Assembly: GCF_003027925.1 (NCBI RefSeq)
Contig: NZ_PYPS01000004.1
Span: forward strand, 186,001-250,000
From: Micromonospora sp. RP3T
GTDB lineage: Bacteria; Actinomycetota; Actinomycetes; Mycobacteriales; Micromonosporaceae
Length of the DNA stretch: 64,000 nt
Direction: 5' to 3'
Both the position numbers and the translations under genes were made by a program. Shown in pieces: positions 51,236 through 59,664 of this stretch (positions within the stretch are counted from its first letter, which is position 1; the number at the start of each line of letters is the position of its first letter). The notes under the pieces were generated by a model. That model saw only the letters and a list, made by a program, of their open reading frames with translations. It did no database searches and had not been told where the DNA came from.

Positions 51236-52903
51236 ATGACCCCCGCCGACCGGCTCGCGTTGCGTGCCGTGGCGTTCGCCGGCTGGTGGACGCCGGTGCT
51301 GGCGGTGCTCGCCGTGACCGAGGCGGCGGCCCAGCTCGCGCTTCCCGCCGTGCTGGGGCGGGCGGTGGACGCCGCCGTCGACGCCGCGCCGCAGTCCCCG
51401 CCCGGCCGGTGGCTCGCGGTGGTCGTCGCCCTGGTGCTGGTGCTGATCGGCGCGCGGGCGGCCCACGACTACGGCACCGGCGCGGCCGGTGCCCGCTCGG
51501 TCGCCGCGCTGCGGCACGCCCTGGTCCGCCACCTCTTCGCCCTCGATCCGCGCACGGTGGGCCGCCGGCCGGTGGGTGACCTGGTCGGCCGGTTGGTGGG
51601 GCAGGTCGCCGACGCCGGGCAGGCCGCTCCGACGGCCGTCCTGGCCGGCAGCGTGCTGCTGCCACCGCTGGGCAGCCTGGTCGCGCTCGCCCTGATCGAT
51701 CCCTGGCTCGGCCTGACGTTCGTGTGTGGCCTGGTGCTCCTGGCCGTGCTGCTGCGCCGGTTCGTCAGCGAGGCGTCCGGCGCGGTCGCCGGCTACCAGC
51801 GGGCCCAGGGAGACCTGGCCGGGCGGCTGGTCGAGGCGCTCGCCGGCGCACGGACGATCGCCGCGGCCGGCACCGCCGGCCACGAGGTCGAGCGGGTCCT
51901 CGCACCGCTGCCCGAGCTGCGCCGGCACGGCCTGCGCACCTGGCGGGTGCTCGCCGGCGCGGCGGCCCGGGCCGCCCTGCTGAACCCGCTGCTGCAACTG
52001 GCTGTCGTCGCCGTCGGCGGTTGGTCCCTGTCCGCCGGCCGGCTGACCCCCGGTGAGCTGCTCGCCGCCCTCCAGTACGCCGCGATCGGCGCCGGGCTGG
52101 GCGCCGCGATCGCCGCCGTCAACACCGCCGTGCGGGTCCGCGCCGGCTGCGGTCGGGCCGCCGAGATCCTCGACGAGCCGCCCCGCCCGCCCGGCGGCCG
52201 GGACCTGCCGCCCGGGTCGGGCCGGCTGGAGCTGAGCGGTGTGGAGGTCCGCGACGACGACGGGCGTCCGCTGCTCGACCGGGTCGACCTGCGGGTGCCC
52301 GGCGGCACGCTCCTCGCCGTGGTCGGGCCGTCCGGCGCCGGCAAGTCGCTGCTCGCGGCCGTCGCGGGCCGGCTGCGTGACCCGGACGCCGGCGAGGTAC
52401 GCCTGGACGGCGTGCCGCTGCCGGAGTTGACGCCGACCGCGCTGGGCCGGGCGGTCGGCTACGGTTTCGAGCGGCCGGTGCTGGTCGGTGACACGGTCGG
52501 CGCGGCGGTGGGCTGCGGCGGCGACCCGGTGCCGCTGGCCCGCGCCGCCGAGGTCGACGACGTGGTGCAGCGGCTGCCCGAGCGTTACCGCACCCCGCTG
52601 GCCGGGCTCGCGCTCTCCGGCGGCGAGCGGCAGCGCCTCGGGTTGGCCCGCGCGCTGCGCGCCGAACGGCTGCTGATCCTCGACGATGCCACGTCCAGCC
52701 TGGACACGGTGACCGAGCACCGGGTGGTGGACACGCTCACCGGCCGCGACGACAGGCGTACGCGGGTGGTGGTGAGCCACCGGGTCGGCACCGCGGCCCG
52801 CGCCGACCTGGTGGCCTGGGTGGACGGTGGCCGGGTACGCGCGGTCGCCCCGCACCGGGAGTTGTGGGCCGACCCGGCGTACCGGGCGGTGTTCCGGTCG
52901 TGA
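51236..52903 (+). CDS. ramA: ABC transporter, fused membrane and ATPase domains (RamA-like)
   Basis: A 555-residue half-transporter: six-helix membrane domain (about 1-310) and ATPase domain with Walker A VVGPSGAGKSLL, signature LSGGERQRLG and Walker B LLILDDATSSLD. ATG 51236 follows GGGAGG. The stop overlaps the start of the next half-transporter (GTGA). By comparison with ramAB it exports the mature lanthipeptides as a heterodimer. No peptidase C39 domain is present, so leader removal is done elsewhere. Confidence 0.88.
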   Translation: MTPADRLALRAVAFAGWWTPVLAVLAVTEAAAQLALPAVLGRAVDAAVDAAPQSPPGRWLAVVVALVLVLIGARAAHDYGTGAAGARSVAALRHALVRHLFALDPRTVGRRPVGDLVGRLVGQVADAGQAAPTAVLAGSVLLPPLGSLVALALIDPWLGLTFVCGLVLLAVLLRRFVSEASGAVAGYQRAQGDLAGRLVEALAGARTIAAAGTAGHEVERVLAPLPELRRHGLRTWRVLAGAAARAALLNPLLQLAVVAVGGWSLSAGRLTPGELLAALQYAAIGAGLGAAIAAVNTAVRVRAGCGRAAEILDEPPRPPGGRDLPPGSGRLELSGVEVRDDDGRPLLDRVDLRVPGGTLLAVVGPSGAGKSLLAAVAGRLRDPDAGEVRLDGVPLPELTPTALGRAVGYGFERPVLVGDTVGAAVGCGGDPVPLARAAEVDDVVQRLPERYRTPLAGLALSGGERQRLGLARALRAERLLILDDATSSLDTVTEHRVVDTLTGRDDRRTRVVVSHRVGTAARADLVAWVDGGRVRAVAPHRELWADPAYRAVFRS

Positions 52904-54714
52904 CCACCGTCGGCGCGGTGGTCCGCGCGGAGTTGTCCACGCGACGCCGTCCGCTGCTGCGGCTGGCCGGCTGGTCGCTGGCCGAGGCGCTGCCGGCCGC
53001 GTTGAGCGGCCTGCTGACCGCCCGGGCCGTGGACGGCGGCTTCCTCGCCGGCCGGCCCGGTGTCGGGCTGCTCTGGTTGGGCCTGCTGGCGCTCGCGGTG
53101 CTGGTCGGCGCGCTCGGCACCCGGCAGGCGTACGGGCTGCTGGGCGACGTGGTGGAGCCGTTCCGGGACGACCTGCTGCGGCGGGTCGTCGCGGGCACGC
53201 TGGCCGGCGCGGGCGACGGACGGGGCGACGACGCGGCGGTGACCCGGCTGACCCACCAGGTGGAGATGGTCCGGGACACCTGGGCCGGCCTGCTGATGGT
53301 GGTCCGGGGCTTCGTGTTCGCCGCCGGCGCGGCCGTGATCGGCCTCTTTTCCCTGGCGGTCCCGGTCGCGCTGCTGGTGACCGTGCCGGTCCTCGCCGGC
53401 CTGCTGCTCTTCGTCGCGGCGTTGCCGGCGATGGTGGCCCGGCAACGCGACTACGTCCGGGCCGGTGAGCGGCTCGGCCGGGACGCGGTGGTCGCGGTGG
53501 GCGGCCATCGTGACGTCCTGGTCAGCGGCACCGGGGACCGGGTCGTCGACTGGCTCGGTGGTCACGTCGACGCGCAGGCGCGGGTGGAGCGGCGGCTGGC
53601 GACCATGGCCGCCGCGCGCAGCCTGAGTCTGGCCGTCGGCGGGTGGCTGCCGGTGCCGGTGCTGCTGCTGGCCGCGCCGTGGCTGCTCGGGCGCGGTCTC
53701 GGGGCGGGCGCGCTGCTCGGCGCGCTGGTCTACGTCGTGCACGGCATCCAGCCGGCGCTGCACACGCTGTTCCAGGGGGTGGCGGCCGGCGGCCTGCGCT
53801 TCGTGGTCACCCTCGACCGGCTGCTGCGCACCTGCGTACCACCGGGGGAGAGCGGCGTGGCGACGGCGGCGGCGCCGCCCGACCCGGCCGCGCCCGCGCT
53901 GTCGCTGCGGGCGGTGACGTTCCGGTACGGGCCGCACGCCGCGCCGGTGCTCGACGGCTTCGACCTGACGGTGCCGGCCGGCGACCACCTGGCGATCGTC
54001 GGCGCGAGCGGGATCGGCAAGTCCACGCTGGCGGGGCTGATGGCCGGCGTGCTGCGCCCCGACTCGGGCACGGTCCGCGTCGCGGGCACGCCGACCGGCG
54101 CGGCGACGCCGGCCGAGCTGGCCGCCCGCCGGGTGCTGATCCCGCAGGAAGCGTACGTGTTCACCGGCACGGTCCGGGACAACGTCCGCTACCTGCGGCC
54201 CGACCTGGACGACGCGACGGTCCGCCGGGCGGTGGACCGGCTGGGCCTGGCCGAGCTGGTGGCCCGGCTCGGTGGCCTCGACGCGACGCTGCGGCCGGCG
54301 GGGTTGTCCGCCGGGGAGCGCCAGCAGGTGGCGCTGCTGCGGGCCTGGCTGTCGCCGGCGCCGTTGCTCATCCTCGACGAGGCGACCTGCCACCTGGACC
54401 CGGCCACCGAGGCGCGCCTGGAACTGGCGTTCGCCGCCCGGCCCGGCACCCTCGTGGTGATCGCGCACCGGATCAGTTCGGCGGTGCGGGCCCGGCGCGT
54501 GCTGCTGCTCGACGGCGGGCAGGCCCACCTGGACAGTCACCACGGGCTGCTGGCCGGTTCGGCGGCGTACCGGGAGATGGTGGGTTACTGGGAGGGCGCT
54601 GGCGACCGGTCAGATCCAGCAGGCCTCCCGGGCGGTCCGCACCGCCTCCCAGCGGGTCCGGGCGCCGGTCTTGGCCATGATGTGGGACAGGTGGTTGCGG
54701 ACCGTACCCGGTGA
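52900..54714 (+). CDS. ramB: ABC transporter, fused membrane and ATPase domains (RamB-like)
   Basis: A 604-residue half-transporter: membrane domain (about 1-330) and ATPase domain with Walker A IVGASGIGKSTLAG, signature LSAGERQQVAL and Walker B LLILDEATCHLD. GTG start overlaps the RamA-like stop. The last 105 bases run over the end of the convergent regulator gene; the corresponding tail (from about residue 570) is Gly/Pro-rich and probably not structural. Confidence 0.88.
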   Translation: MTTVGAVVRAELSTRRRPLLRLAGWSLAEALPAALSGLLTARAVDGGFLAGRPGVGLLWLGLLALAVLVGALGTRQAYGLLGDVVEPFRDDLLRRVVAGTLAGAGDGRGDDAAVTRLTHQVEMVRDTWAGLLMVVRGFVFAAGAAVIGLFSLAVPVALLVTVPVLAGLLLFVAALPAMVARQRDYVRAGERLGRDAVVAVGGHRDVLVSGTGDRVVDWLGGHVDAQARVERRLATMAAARSLSLAVGGWLPVPVLLLAAPWLLGRGLGAGALLGALVYVVHGIQPALHTLFQGVAAGGLRFVVTLDRLLRTCVPPGESGVATAAAPPDPAAPALSLRAVTFRYGPHAAPVLDGFDLTVPAGDHLAIVGASGIGKSTLAGLMAGVLRPDSGTVRVAGTPTGAATPAELAARRVLIPQEAYVFTGTVRDNVRYLRPDLDDATVRRAVDRLGLAELVARLGGLDATLRPAGLSAGERQQVALLRAWLSPAPLLILDEATCHLDPATEARLELAFAARPGTLVVIAHRISSAVRARRVLLLDGGQAHLDSHHGLLAGSAAYREMVGYWEGAGDRSDPAGLPGGPHRLPAGPGAGLGHDVGQVVADRTR

Positions 54715-55221
54715 GACGCCCAGCTTCTGGGCGACCTCGCGGACCGGCAGGCCCTCGGCGACCACGTCCAGCACCTCCCGCTCCCGGGGGGTCAACGGAT
54801 TGTCGGCCATCTCGAGGGCGGCCACGACCAGGTCCGGGTCGAGCACGACCTGACCGTCGGCGATCTGCCTGACCCCCTCGGCGATCCGGTCGGGCGGCAC
54901 ATCGTGGTTGAGGAAGCCGATCCAGCCGCGATGCTCGGCGAGCATCGCGCGCAGCCGCCCCGCCCGCCGCTGGTCCACCAGCACCAGCAGCCGGCCGCCG
55001 TGGCTGCCGTCGGCGGCGGCGGCGAGCCGGGCGAGCTGGTTCACCGGTACGACGTCGACGTCGACCACCGTGACGTCGGGGCGTTCGCCGAGCAGCGCGA
55101 CCCGGACGGCGTGGGGAGTGTCCGCCTCAGCGACCACATCGATGTCGCCCTGGGCGGTCAGCAGGTGGGCGAGCGCGCCCCGGACCAGCCGTCCCTTGAG
55201 CGCGAGCAGCGTGCGGACCAT
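54610..55221 (-). CDS. RamR-like NarL/FixJ response regulator 1
   Basis: A 203-residue regulator with an N-terminal receiver-like domain and a LuxR-type helix-turn-helix (PLTPREREVLDVVAEGLPVREVAQKLGVSPGTVRNHLSHIMAKTGA). The receiver lacks the acidic pair after strand 1 (TLLALKGRL), though an Asp is present in TVVDVDV, so it is probably an atypical, phosphorylation-independent receiver, as described for RamR. It ends RWEAVRTAREACWI, a tail shared with the next gene. No kinase is adjacent. Likely activator of the lanthipeptide cluster. Confidence 0.87.
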   Translation of the reverse strand: MVRTLLALKGRLVRGALAHLLTAQGDIDVVAEADTPHAVRVALLGERPDVTVVDVDVVPVNQLARLAAAADGSHGGRLLVLVDQRRAGRLRAMLAEHRGWIGFLNHDVPPDRIAEGVRQIADGQVVLDPDLVVAALEMADNPLTPREREVLDVVAEGLPVREVAQKLGVSPGTVRNHLSHIMAKTGARTRWEAVRTAREACWI

Positions 55222-55335
55222 GTCGACTCCCTGCCATGACCCCCGTCTTTCTGACCTATCGTGAACAACTGATAACCAGCCGTCAGGAATCTTATTTAAG
55301 TCACTGTGCCGACGACACCAGGTGTCGGCCTGTTG

Positions 55336-55968
55336 TCAGATCCAGCCGGCCTCCTGGGCGCGTTGCACCGCCTCCCAGCGGTTCCGGCCGCCGGTCTTGC
55401 GCAGCAGGCTGGACAGATGGTTGCGGACCGTCCCGGGCGCGAGGTGCAGCACCGCGGCGATCTCCCGGCTGGGCAGACCCTTCGCGGCGGTGGCGGCCAC
55501 CTCCCGCTCCCGCTCGCTCAGCGGGTTGACCACGGTGTCCAGCGCGGCGACGGCGGTCAGCGGGTCGATCGCGCGGCGACCCTGCGCGACGGTCCGCAAC
55601 TGGGCGAGCATCTCCTCCGGTGGCACGTCCTTGGCGACTACCCCGCGCACGCACAGGTGCAGCACCAGTTGCAGCACCCGGGCGCTCGGCCGGTTCGTCA
55701 GCACCACGACCGCGCAGTCCGGCGCGGCGGCGCGCAGCGCCGCGACCACCGTCGCCGGCTCGTCCTCCGGGTTGAGGTCGAGCAACGCCAGGTCGGCGCG
55801 GCGGCACAGGTCGCCGGCGTCCGTGTCGCCCTCGGCCACCACCTCGAAGTCGGCCGCCGCCGCGACCACCCCGGCCACGAGCGTCCGGCACAGGCCGGGT
55901 GCGCCGAGCACGGCGACCCGGACCGCTGGTGTCGGACCGGTTACCGATTCGCTAAGAGTATCGTTCAC
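55336..55968 (-). CDS. RamR-like NarL/FixJ response regulator 2
   Basis: A 210-residue paralogue of the previous regulator: receiver-like domain without the acidic pair (RVAVLGAPGL), LuxR-type helix-turn-helix (PLSEREREVAATAAKGLPSREIAAVLHLAPGTVRNHLSSLLRKTGG) and the same C-terminal tail RWEAVQRAQEAGWI. 114 bases of AT-richer sequence separate the two genes, so each may have its own promoter. GTG start. Canonical Streptomyces ram clusters have one such gene; the second copy is unusual. Confidence 0.87.
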   Translation of the reverse strand: MNDTLSESVTGPTPAVRVAVLGAPGLCRTLVAGVVAAAADFEVVAEGDTDAGDLCRRADLALLDLNPEDEPATVVAALRAAAPDCAVVVLTNRPSARVLQLVLHLCVRGVVAKDVPPEEMLAQLRTVAQGRRAIDPLTAVAALDTVVNPLSEREREVAATAAKGLPSREIAAVLHLAPGTVRNHLSSLLRKTGGRNRWEAVQRAQEAGWI

Positions 55969-56032
55969 GGGACTACTGTGCCCGACACACCGTAACCGGT
56001 CACCCCCTGTGCTGTACGTTTCCGGCGCGATC

Positions 56033-56062
56033 CCGCCATGTGGTTGCCGCCGATCATGGCGG
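56033..56062. terminator. hairpin between regulator 2 and the MocR gene
   Basis: CCGCCATG and CATGGCGG form an exact 8-bp stem around 14 bases, 10 bases past the MocR-type gene's stop codon (minus strand). Confidence 0.55.
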
Positions 56063-56071
56063 AGCCGGCCC

Positions 56072-57463
56072 TCAGCGTGCGAGTGCGACGGCCAACCGGC
56101 GGACCGCCTCGTCCATCATCTCCGGCCGGGCGGCGGCGTAGGTGAGGCGCAGGTGCGGGGCGGGCGGTTCGGCGGCGTACCAGGGGCGTCCGGGAAACAC
56201 GGTGACCCCCTCGGCGGCGGCCCGCGCGGTCACCGCGACGTCGTCGGCGCCGTCCGGCAACCGGACCCACAGGTGCAGGCCGCCGCGGGGGACGTCGGGC
56301 GGGGTCAGCGCCGGCAGGTGGCGGTCCAGCGCCGCGAGCAGCGCGTCCCGGCGGGCCCGCAGCTCCTTGCGCAGCGTACGGCGGTGCCGGTCCCAGGCCG
56401 GCGCGGCGAGGAACTCCAACGCGGCCTGTTGCAGCGGCCCGGCCACGAAGAAGTCGTCGAGCAGCCGGGCGGCGCGCAGGCGCTCCCCAACCGGCCCGCG
56501 CGCGCCCAGCGCGGCGATCCGCAGGCCGGGCGCGGCCGGCTTGGTCAGCGAGCGCAGGTAGACCACGTGCCCGTCCGGGTCGTCGGCGGCCAACGGTGGC
56601 GGCGCCTCGCCGTCGATGGTCAGGTCCCGCGCGTAGTCGTCCTCGACCAGGAACGCGCCGGCCTCGCGGATCGCGGTCGCCACCTCGGCCCGCCGGGCGG
56701 GGCTGAGCGTCGCGCCGTGCGGGTTGGCGTGCAACGGCTGGCAGTAGAACAACCGGGCGCCGGTGCGGGCGAACGAGGCGGCGAGCTGGTCGGGGCGGAC
56801 CCCGTCGGTGTCGGCGGGCACCGGCACCACCCGCAGCCCGGCGGCGTGCGCGGTGGCCAGCGCGCCCAGGTAGGTGGGGGACTCGACGAGCAGCGTGTCG
56901 CCGGGCACGGTGAGCGCCCGCAGGGTGGACGCGAGCGCGGCCTGCCCGCCCGGGCAGATCACCACGTCCTCGGCGCGCAGGCCGCCGCCGGCCTCCCGGG
57001 CGAACCAGGCCCGCAGGTCGCTCCGCCCCTCGACCGGGCCGCGTTGCCACGCCGCCGGGTGGCGGGCCGCGCGGGCGAGCGCCGCGCCGAGCGCGGCGGC
57101 CGGCTGGAGTTCCGCGTCCAGGTAGCCGCCGGTCAACGGGATGGCCCCGGCCGGCGGCAACGCCAGGAGCGCCTGCATCTCCTCGCCGCCGGAGCGCCGG
57201 GAGCCCAACGCGACGGTCTGCCAGGACAGGTCCGGGCGGGGCGGCTCGACGCGCCGGGACGCCACGAACGCGCCCCGCCCCGCCCGCGTCTCGACCAGCC
57301 CCTCCGCGACGAGCCGCCGGGTCGCCTCGGCGACCGTCACCGGGGAGGCGTGGTGGTGGGCGGTCAGCTCCCGCACCGACGGCAGCCGCGTCCCGGGCGC
57401 GGCGGCCCGCACCAGCGTACGCAGGTGATGGACAACGCGGTCGGTAGCGCTACCATCATTCAT
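56072..57463 (-). CDS. MocR/GabR-type regulator (GntR HTH fused to aminotransferase-like domain)
   Basis: A 463-residue fusion. Residues 1-70 are a GntR winged helix (TRLPSVRELTAHHHASPVTVAEATRRLVAEGLVETRAGRGAFV); the rest is a fold-type I aminotransferase-like domain with a PLP-binding Lys in YLRSLTKPAAPGLRIAALG and the Asp/Tyr motifs VEDDYARDL and FYCQPLHANPHGAT. MocR proteins regulate pyridoxal or amino-acid genes. Its start codon overlaps that of the divergent exporter by two bases, which points to control of that gene. Confidence 0.9.
   Translation of the reverse strand: MNDGSATDRVVHHLRTLVRAAAPGTRLPSVRELTAHHHASPVTVAEATRRLVAEGLVETRAGRGAFVASRRVEPPRPDLSWQTVALGSRRSGGEEMQALLALPPAGAIPLTGGYLDAELQPAAALGAALARAARHPAAWQRGPVEGRSDLRAWFAREAGGGLRAEDVVICPGGQAALASTLRALTVPGDTLLVESPTYLGALATAHAAGLRVVPVPADTDGVRPDQLAASFARTGARLFYCQPLHANPHGATLSPARRAEVATAIREAGAFLVEDDYARDLTIDGEAPPPLAADDPDGHVVYLRSLTKPAAPGLRIAALGARGPVGERLRAARLLDDFFVAGPLQQAALEFLAAPAWDRHRRTLRKELRARRDALLAALDRHLPALTPPDVPRGGLHLWVRLPDGADDVAVTARAAAEGVTVFPGRPWYAAEPPAPHLRLTYAAARPEMMDEAVRRLAVALAR
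57443..57454. promoter_or_regulatory. operator palindrome 1 of the MocR/EamA pair
   Basis: GGTAGCGCTACC, a perfect 12-bp palindrome lying in the first codons of the MocR gene. The twin site is centred 31 bp away, about three helical turns, so two dimers or a looped dimer could bind the same face. Confidence 0.7.
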
Positions 57464-58424
57464 GACGGAACAGAGTAGCGCTACTGACACCACGACGGTA
57501 ACGGCCAGGCCGGGCGCCGGCATCGGGCTCGGCGCGCTGGGCGTGCTGGCGTTCAGCATGTCGCTCCCGGCCACCCGCGTCGCCGTGCACACGCTCGACC
57601 CGTGGTTCGTCGCGTTCGGACGGGCCGTCGGCGCGGCGCTGCTCGCGGCGGCGTACCTTCGCCTGACCCGGGCCCCGCGCCCCACCCCGGGCCAGTGGCG
57701 GCGACTGGCCGTCGTCGCGCTCGGCGTGGTCGTCGGCTTCCCGCTGTTCACGTCGCTCGCGCTCACCACGCAGACCTCCGCGCACGGCGCGGTCGTCGTC
57801 ACCGTGCTGCCCGCCATGACGGCGGTCTTCGCGGTGCTGCGGGCCGGCGAACGACCGCCACCGCTGTTCTGGCTCGCCAGTGCCGCCGGGCTGGCGCTGG
57901 TGCTCGCGTTCCTCGCCACCGGCGGTTCGATGCGCGGCACGCTCTCCCTGGCGGACCTGTTCCTGCTCGCCGCCGTCGTGCTGTGCGGCCTCGGGTACGC
58001 CGAGGGCGGCGTGCTGGCCCGTCAGCTCGGTGGCGCCCGGACGATCTGCTGGGCGTTGCTGCTCTCGCTGCCGGTCACGATCCCGGTCACGGCGGTGGCC
58101 GCCGCCGCCCATCCGCCGCGGGACGGTGCCGCCGGCTGGACCGCGTTCGGCTACCTCACGCTGGTCTCGATGTTCCTCGGCTTCTTCGCCTGGTACGCCG
58201 GGCTGGCCCGGGGCGGCATCGCCAAGGTGGGGCAGATCCAGCTCGTCCAGCCGGTGCTCACGCTGCTCTGGTCGGCGCTGCTGCTCGGCGAGGCGATCAC
58301 CCCGGCCACCGTCGCCGTGGCCGGGGCGGTGCTGGCCTGCGTGGTGCTCATCCAACGCACCCGGGGCGCCGTCCGCCCCCGCGACTACACCCCGCCCCAC
58401 CCCGAACAGGCCGTCCAGCGGTAG
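57462..58424 (+). CDS. EamA-family (DMT) transporter
   Basis: A 320-residue protein with ten hydrophobic helices in two EamA repeats (LGVLAFSMSLPATRVAVHTLDPWFVAFGRAVGAALLAAAYL; YLTLVSMFLGFFAWYAGLARGGIAKVGQIQLVQPVLTLLWSALLLGE). Its ATG overlaps the divergent MocR start codon; no ribosome site is possible upstream without entering the other gene and none is visible, so the mRNA may be leaderless. Probably an exporter of an amino acid or vitamer controlled by the MocR protein. Confidence 0.88.
   Translation: MTEQSSATDTTTVTARPGAGIGLGALGVLAFSMSLPATRVAVHTLDPWFVAFGRAVGAALLAAAYLRLTRAPRPTPGQWRRLAVVALGVVVGFPLFTSLALTTQTSAHGAVVVTVLPAMTAVFAVLRAGERPPPLFWLASAAGLALVLAFLATGGSMRGTLSLADLFLLAAVVLCGLGYAEGGVLARQLGGARTICWALLLSLPVTIPVTAVAAAAHPPRDGAAGWTAFGYLTLVSMFLGFFAWYAGLARGGIAKVGQIQLVQPVLTLLWSALLLGEAITPATVAVAGAVLACVVLIQRTRGAVRPRDYTPPHPEQAVQR
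57474..57485. promoter_or_regulatory. operator palindrome 2 of the MocR/EamA pair
   Basis: AGTAGCGCTACT, a perfect 12-bp palindrome sharing the GTAGCGCTAC core with the first site; lies within the first codons of the exporter gene. Confidence 0.7.
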
Positions 58425-58460
58425 TGCCCGCGCCGCCGTCCTGATGATCAGCTCAGGGGC

Positions 58461-59282
58461 ATGTCACATCGCGTACGGGGCATCGTCGTCTTCCTGGCCA
58501 TCGCGTTCGGCGGCACCTGGCCGTACCTCTTCCTCGCCCGGTCGGTGCTGGGCTGGTCACTGGTGGACCCGCTGGTCCAACTGCCGGTGGCGATGATGCC
58601 GGCGATCGGGGCCGTGGTGGTGCGCCGGTGGGTCACCCGGGAGGGGTTCGCCGACGCGGGGCTGCGGTTGCGGCTGCGGAGCGCGTGGCGACACTGGCTG
58701 ATCGCCTGGTTCGCGCCGCTGGCCGTCACGTTCCTCGCCTTCGGCTGCGCCGCCGCGTCGGGGTGGTGGCGGCCGGACCTGTCCCCGGTGGGTGGGCCGG
58801 GCGGCGTCGCGCTGCTGCTGATCCTGCAACTGGTGACGACGCCGGTCTACTGGGGGGAGGAGTTCGGCTGGACCAGCTTCCTCTGGCCCCGCCTGCTGCC
58901 GGGCCGGCCCCGTGCGTCGGTGCTCGCGACCGGGCTCGTCTGGGCGGTCTGGCACTACCCGCTGGCCTATCTCGGGTACGCCGAGTTTCCCGACCACACC
59001 GTGAGCATGGCGCTCTGGACGCTGATGTTCGTGCTGTTCCAGGTGATGCTGTGCTGGCTCTACGCCCGGACCGGTTCGGTGTGGGCCACCAGCCTGGCGC
59101 ACGCCGGGAACAACATGGTGGCGGGCCTGCTCGTCGAGCGGGTGTTCGGCGAGCTGGGGGCAGTGCGGAACATGATCTGTGTCGACGTCGCGCTGGCGCT
59201 GGTGTGCGTGCCGTTGCTGTGCTCCGCCGCGTTCCGGCCCCGGCCGGTGGGGTCGGCTACGCCGGGGCGTCGAGGCTGCTGA
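58461..59282 (+). CDS. CPBP-family intramembrane metalloprotease
   Basis: A 273-residue protein with about eight membrane helices and the CPBP/Abi signature: Glu133-Glu134 in YWGEEFGWTSFLWPRLL, His165 in VWAVWHYPL and a later His/Asn motif (LAHAGNNM). The usual EExxxR Arg is replaced (EEFGWT), which occurs in some members. Role may be protein processing or bacteriocin self-protection; the nearby lanthipeptide cluster is 3 kb away but nothing links them. The last 26 bases overlap the convergent arsC gene. Confidence 0.85.
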   Translation: MSHRVRGIVVFLAIAFGGTWPYLFLARSVLGWSLVDPLVQLPVAMMPAIGAVVVRRWVTREGFADAGLRLRLRSAWRHWLIAWFAPLAVTFLAFGCAAASGWWRPDLSPVGGPGGVALLLILQLVTTPVYWGEEFGWTSFLWPRLLPGRPRASVLATGLVWAVWHYPLAYLGYAEFPDHTVSMALWTLMFVLFQVMLCWLYARTGSVWATSLAHAGNNMVAGLLVERVFGELGAVRNMICVDVALALVCVPLLCSAAFRPRPVGSATPGRRGC

Positions 59283-59664
59283 TCAGGTGCGCCACCCGCT
59301 GCCGGATCTCGTCGCGGACCTGACGGACGACGTCCAGCGACCGGCCGGCCGGATCGGTGAGCTGCCAGTCCTCGTAGCGTTTGCCGGGGAACACCGGGCA
59401 GGCGTCGCCGCACCCCATGGTGACGATGACGTCGCTGGCCTCGGCGGCGTCCCAGGTGAGCCGGGCCGGGGTCCGGTCGGTGATGTCGATGCCGACCTCG
59501 CGCATGGCCTCGACGGCGACCGGGTTGATCCGGTCGGCGGGCTCGCTGCCGGCGGAGCGCACCTCGACGGCGTCCCCGGCGAGGTGGCGCAGCCAGCCGG
59601 CGGCCATCTGGGAGCGGCCGGCGTTGTGGACGCAGACGAACAGGACGGTGGGTTTGTGACTCAT
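59257..59664 (-). CDS. arsC: arsenate reductase, low-molecular-weight phosphatase type
   Basis: A 135-residue enzyme of the thioredoxin-type (LMW tyrosine phosphatase fold) ArsC group. The active-site loop CVHNAGRS supplies Cys11 and Arg17; further Cys in GCGDACPVFPGKRYEDW (near residues 85-91) provide the redox relay, and ...DPAG the catalytic Asp. Reduces arsenate to arsenite. ATGA overlap with the aquaporin gene upstream; last gene of the operon arsR, aquaporin, arsC. Confidence 0.9.
   Translation of the reverse strand: MSHKPTVLFVCVHNAGRSQMAAGWLRHLAGDAVEVRSAGSEPADRINPVAVEAMREVGIDITDRTPARLTWDAAEASDVIVTMGCGDACPVFPGKRYEDWQLTDPAGRSLDVVRQVRDEIRQRVAHLISSLDAPA

Noticed and set aside
56072..57940. 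622-residue reading of the MocR gene starting at 57940
   Set aside because: The extra 159 N-terminal residues are low-complexity and antisense to the exporter; the GntR winged helix begins properly at 57463.
58461..59282. CPBP protease as the leader peptidase or immunity protein of the lanthipeptide cluster
   Set aside because: It is 3 kb away, beyond unrelated MocR/EamA genes and convergent with the ars operon; nothing in the sequence connects it.
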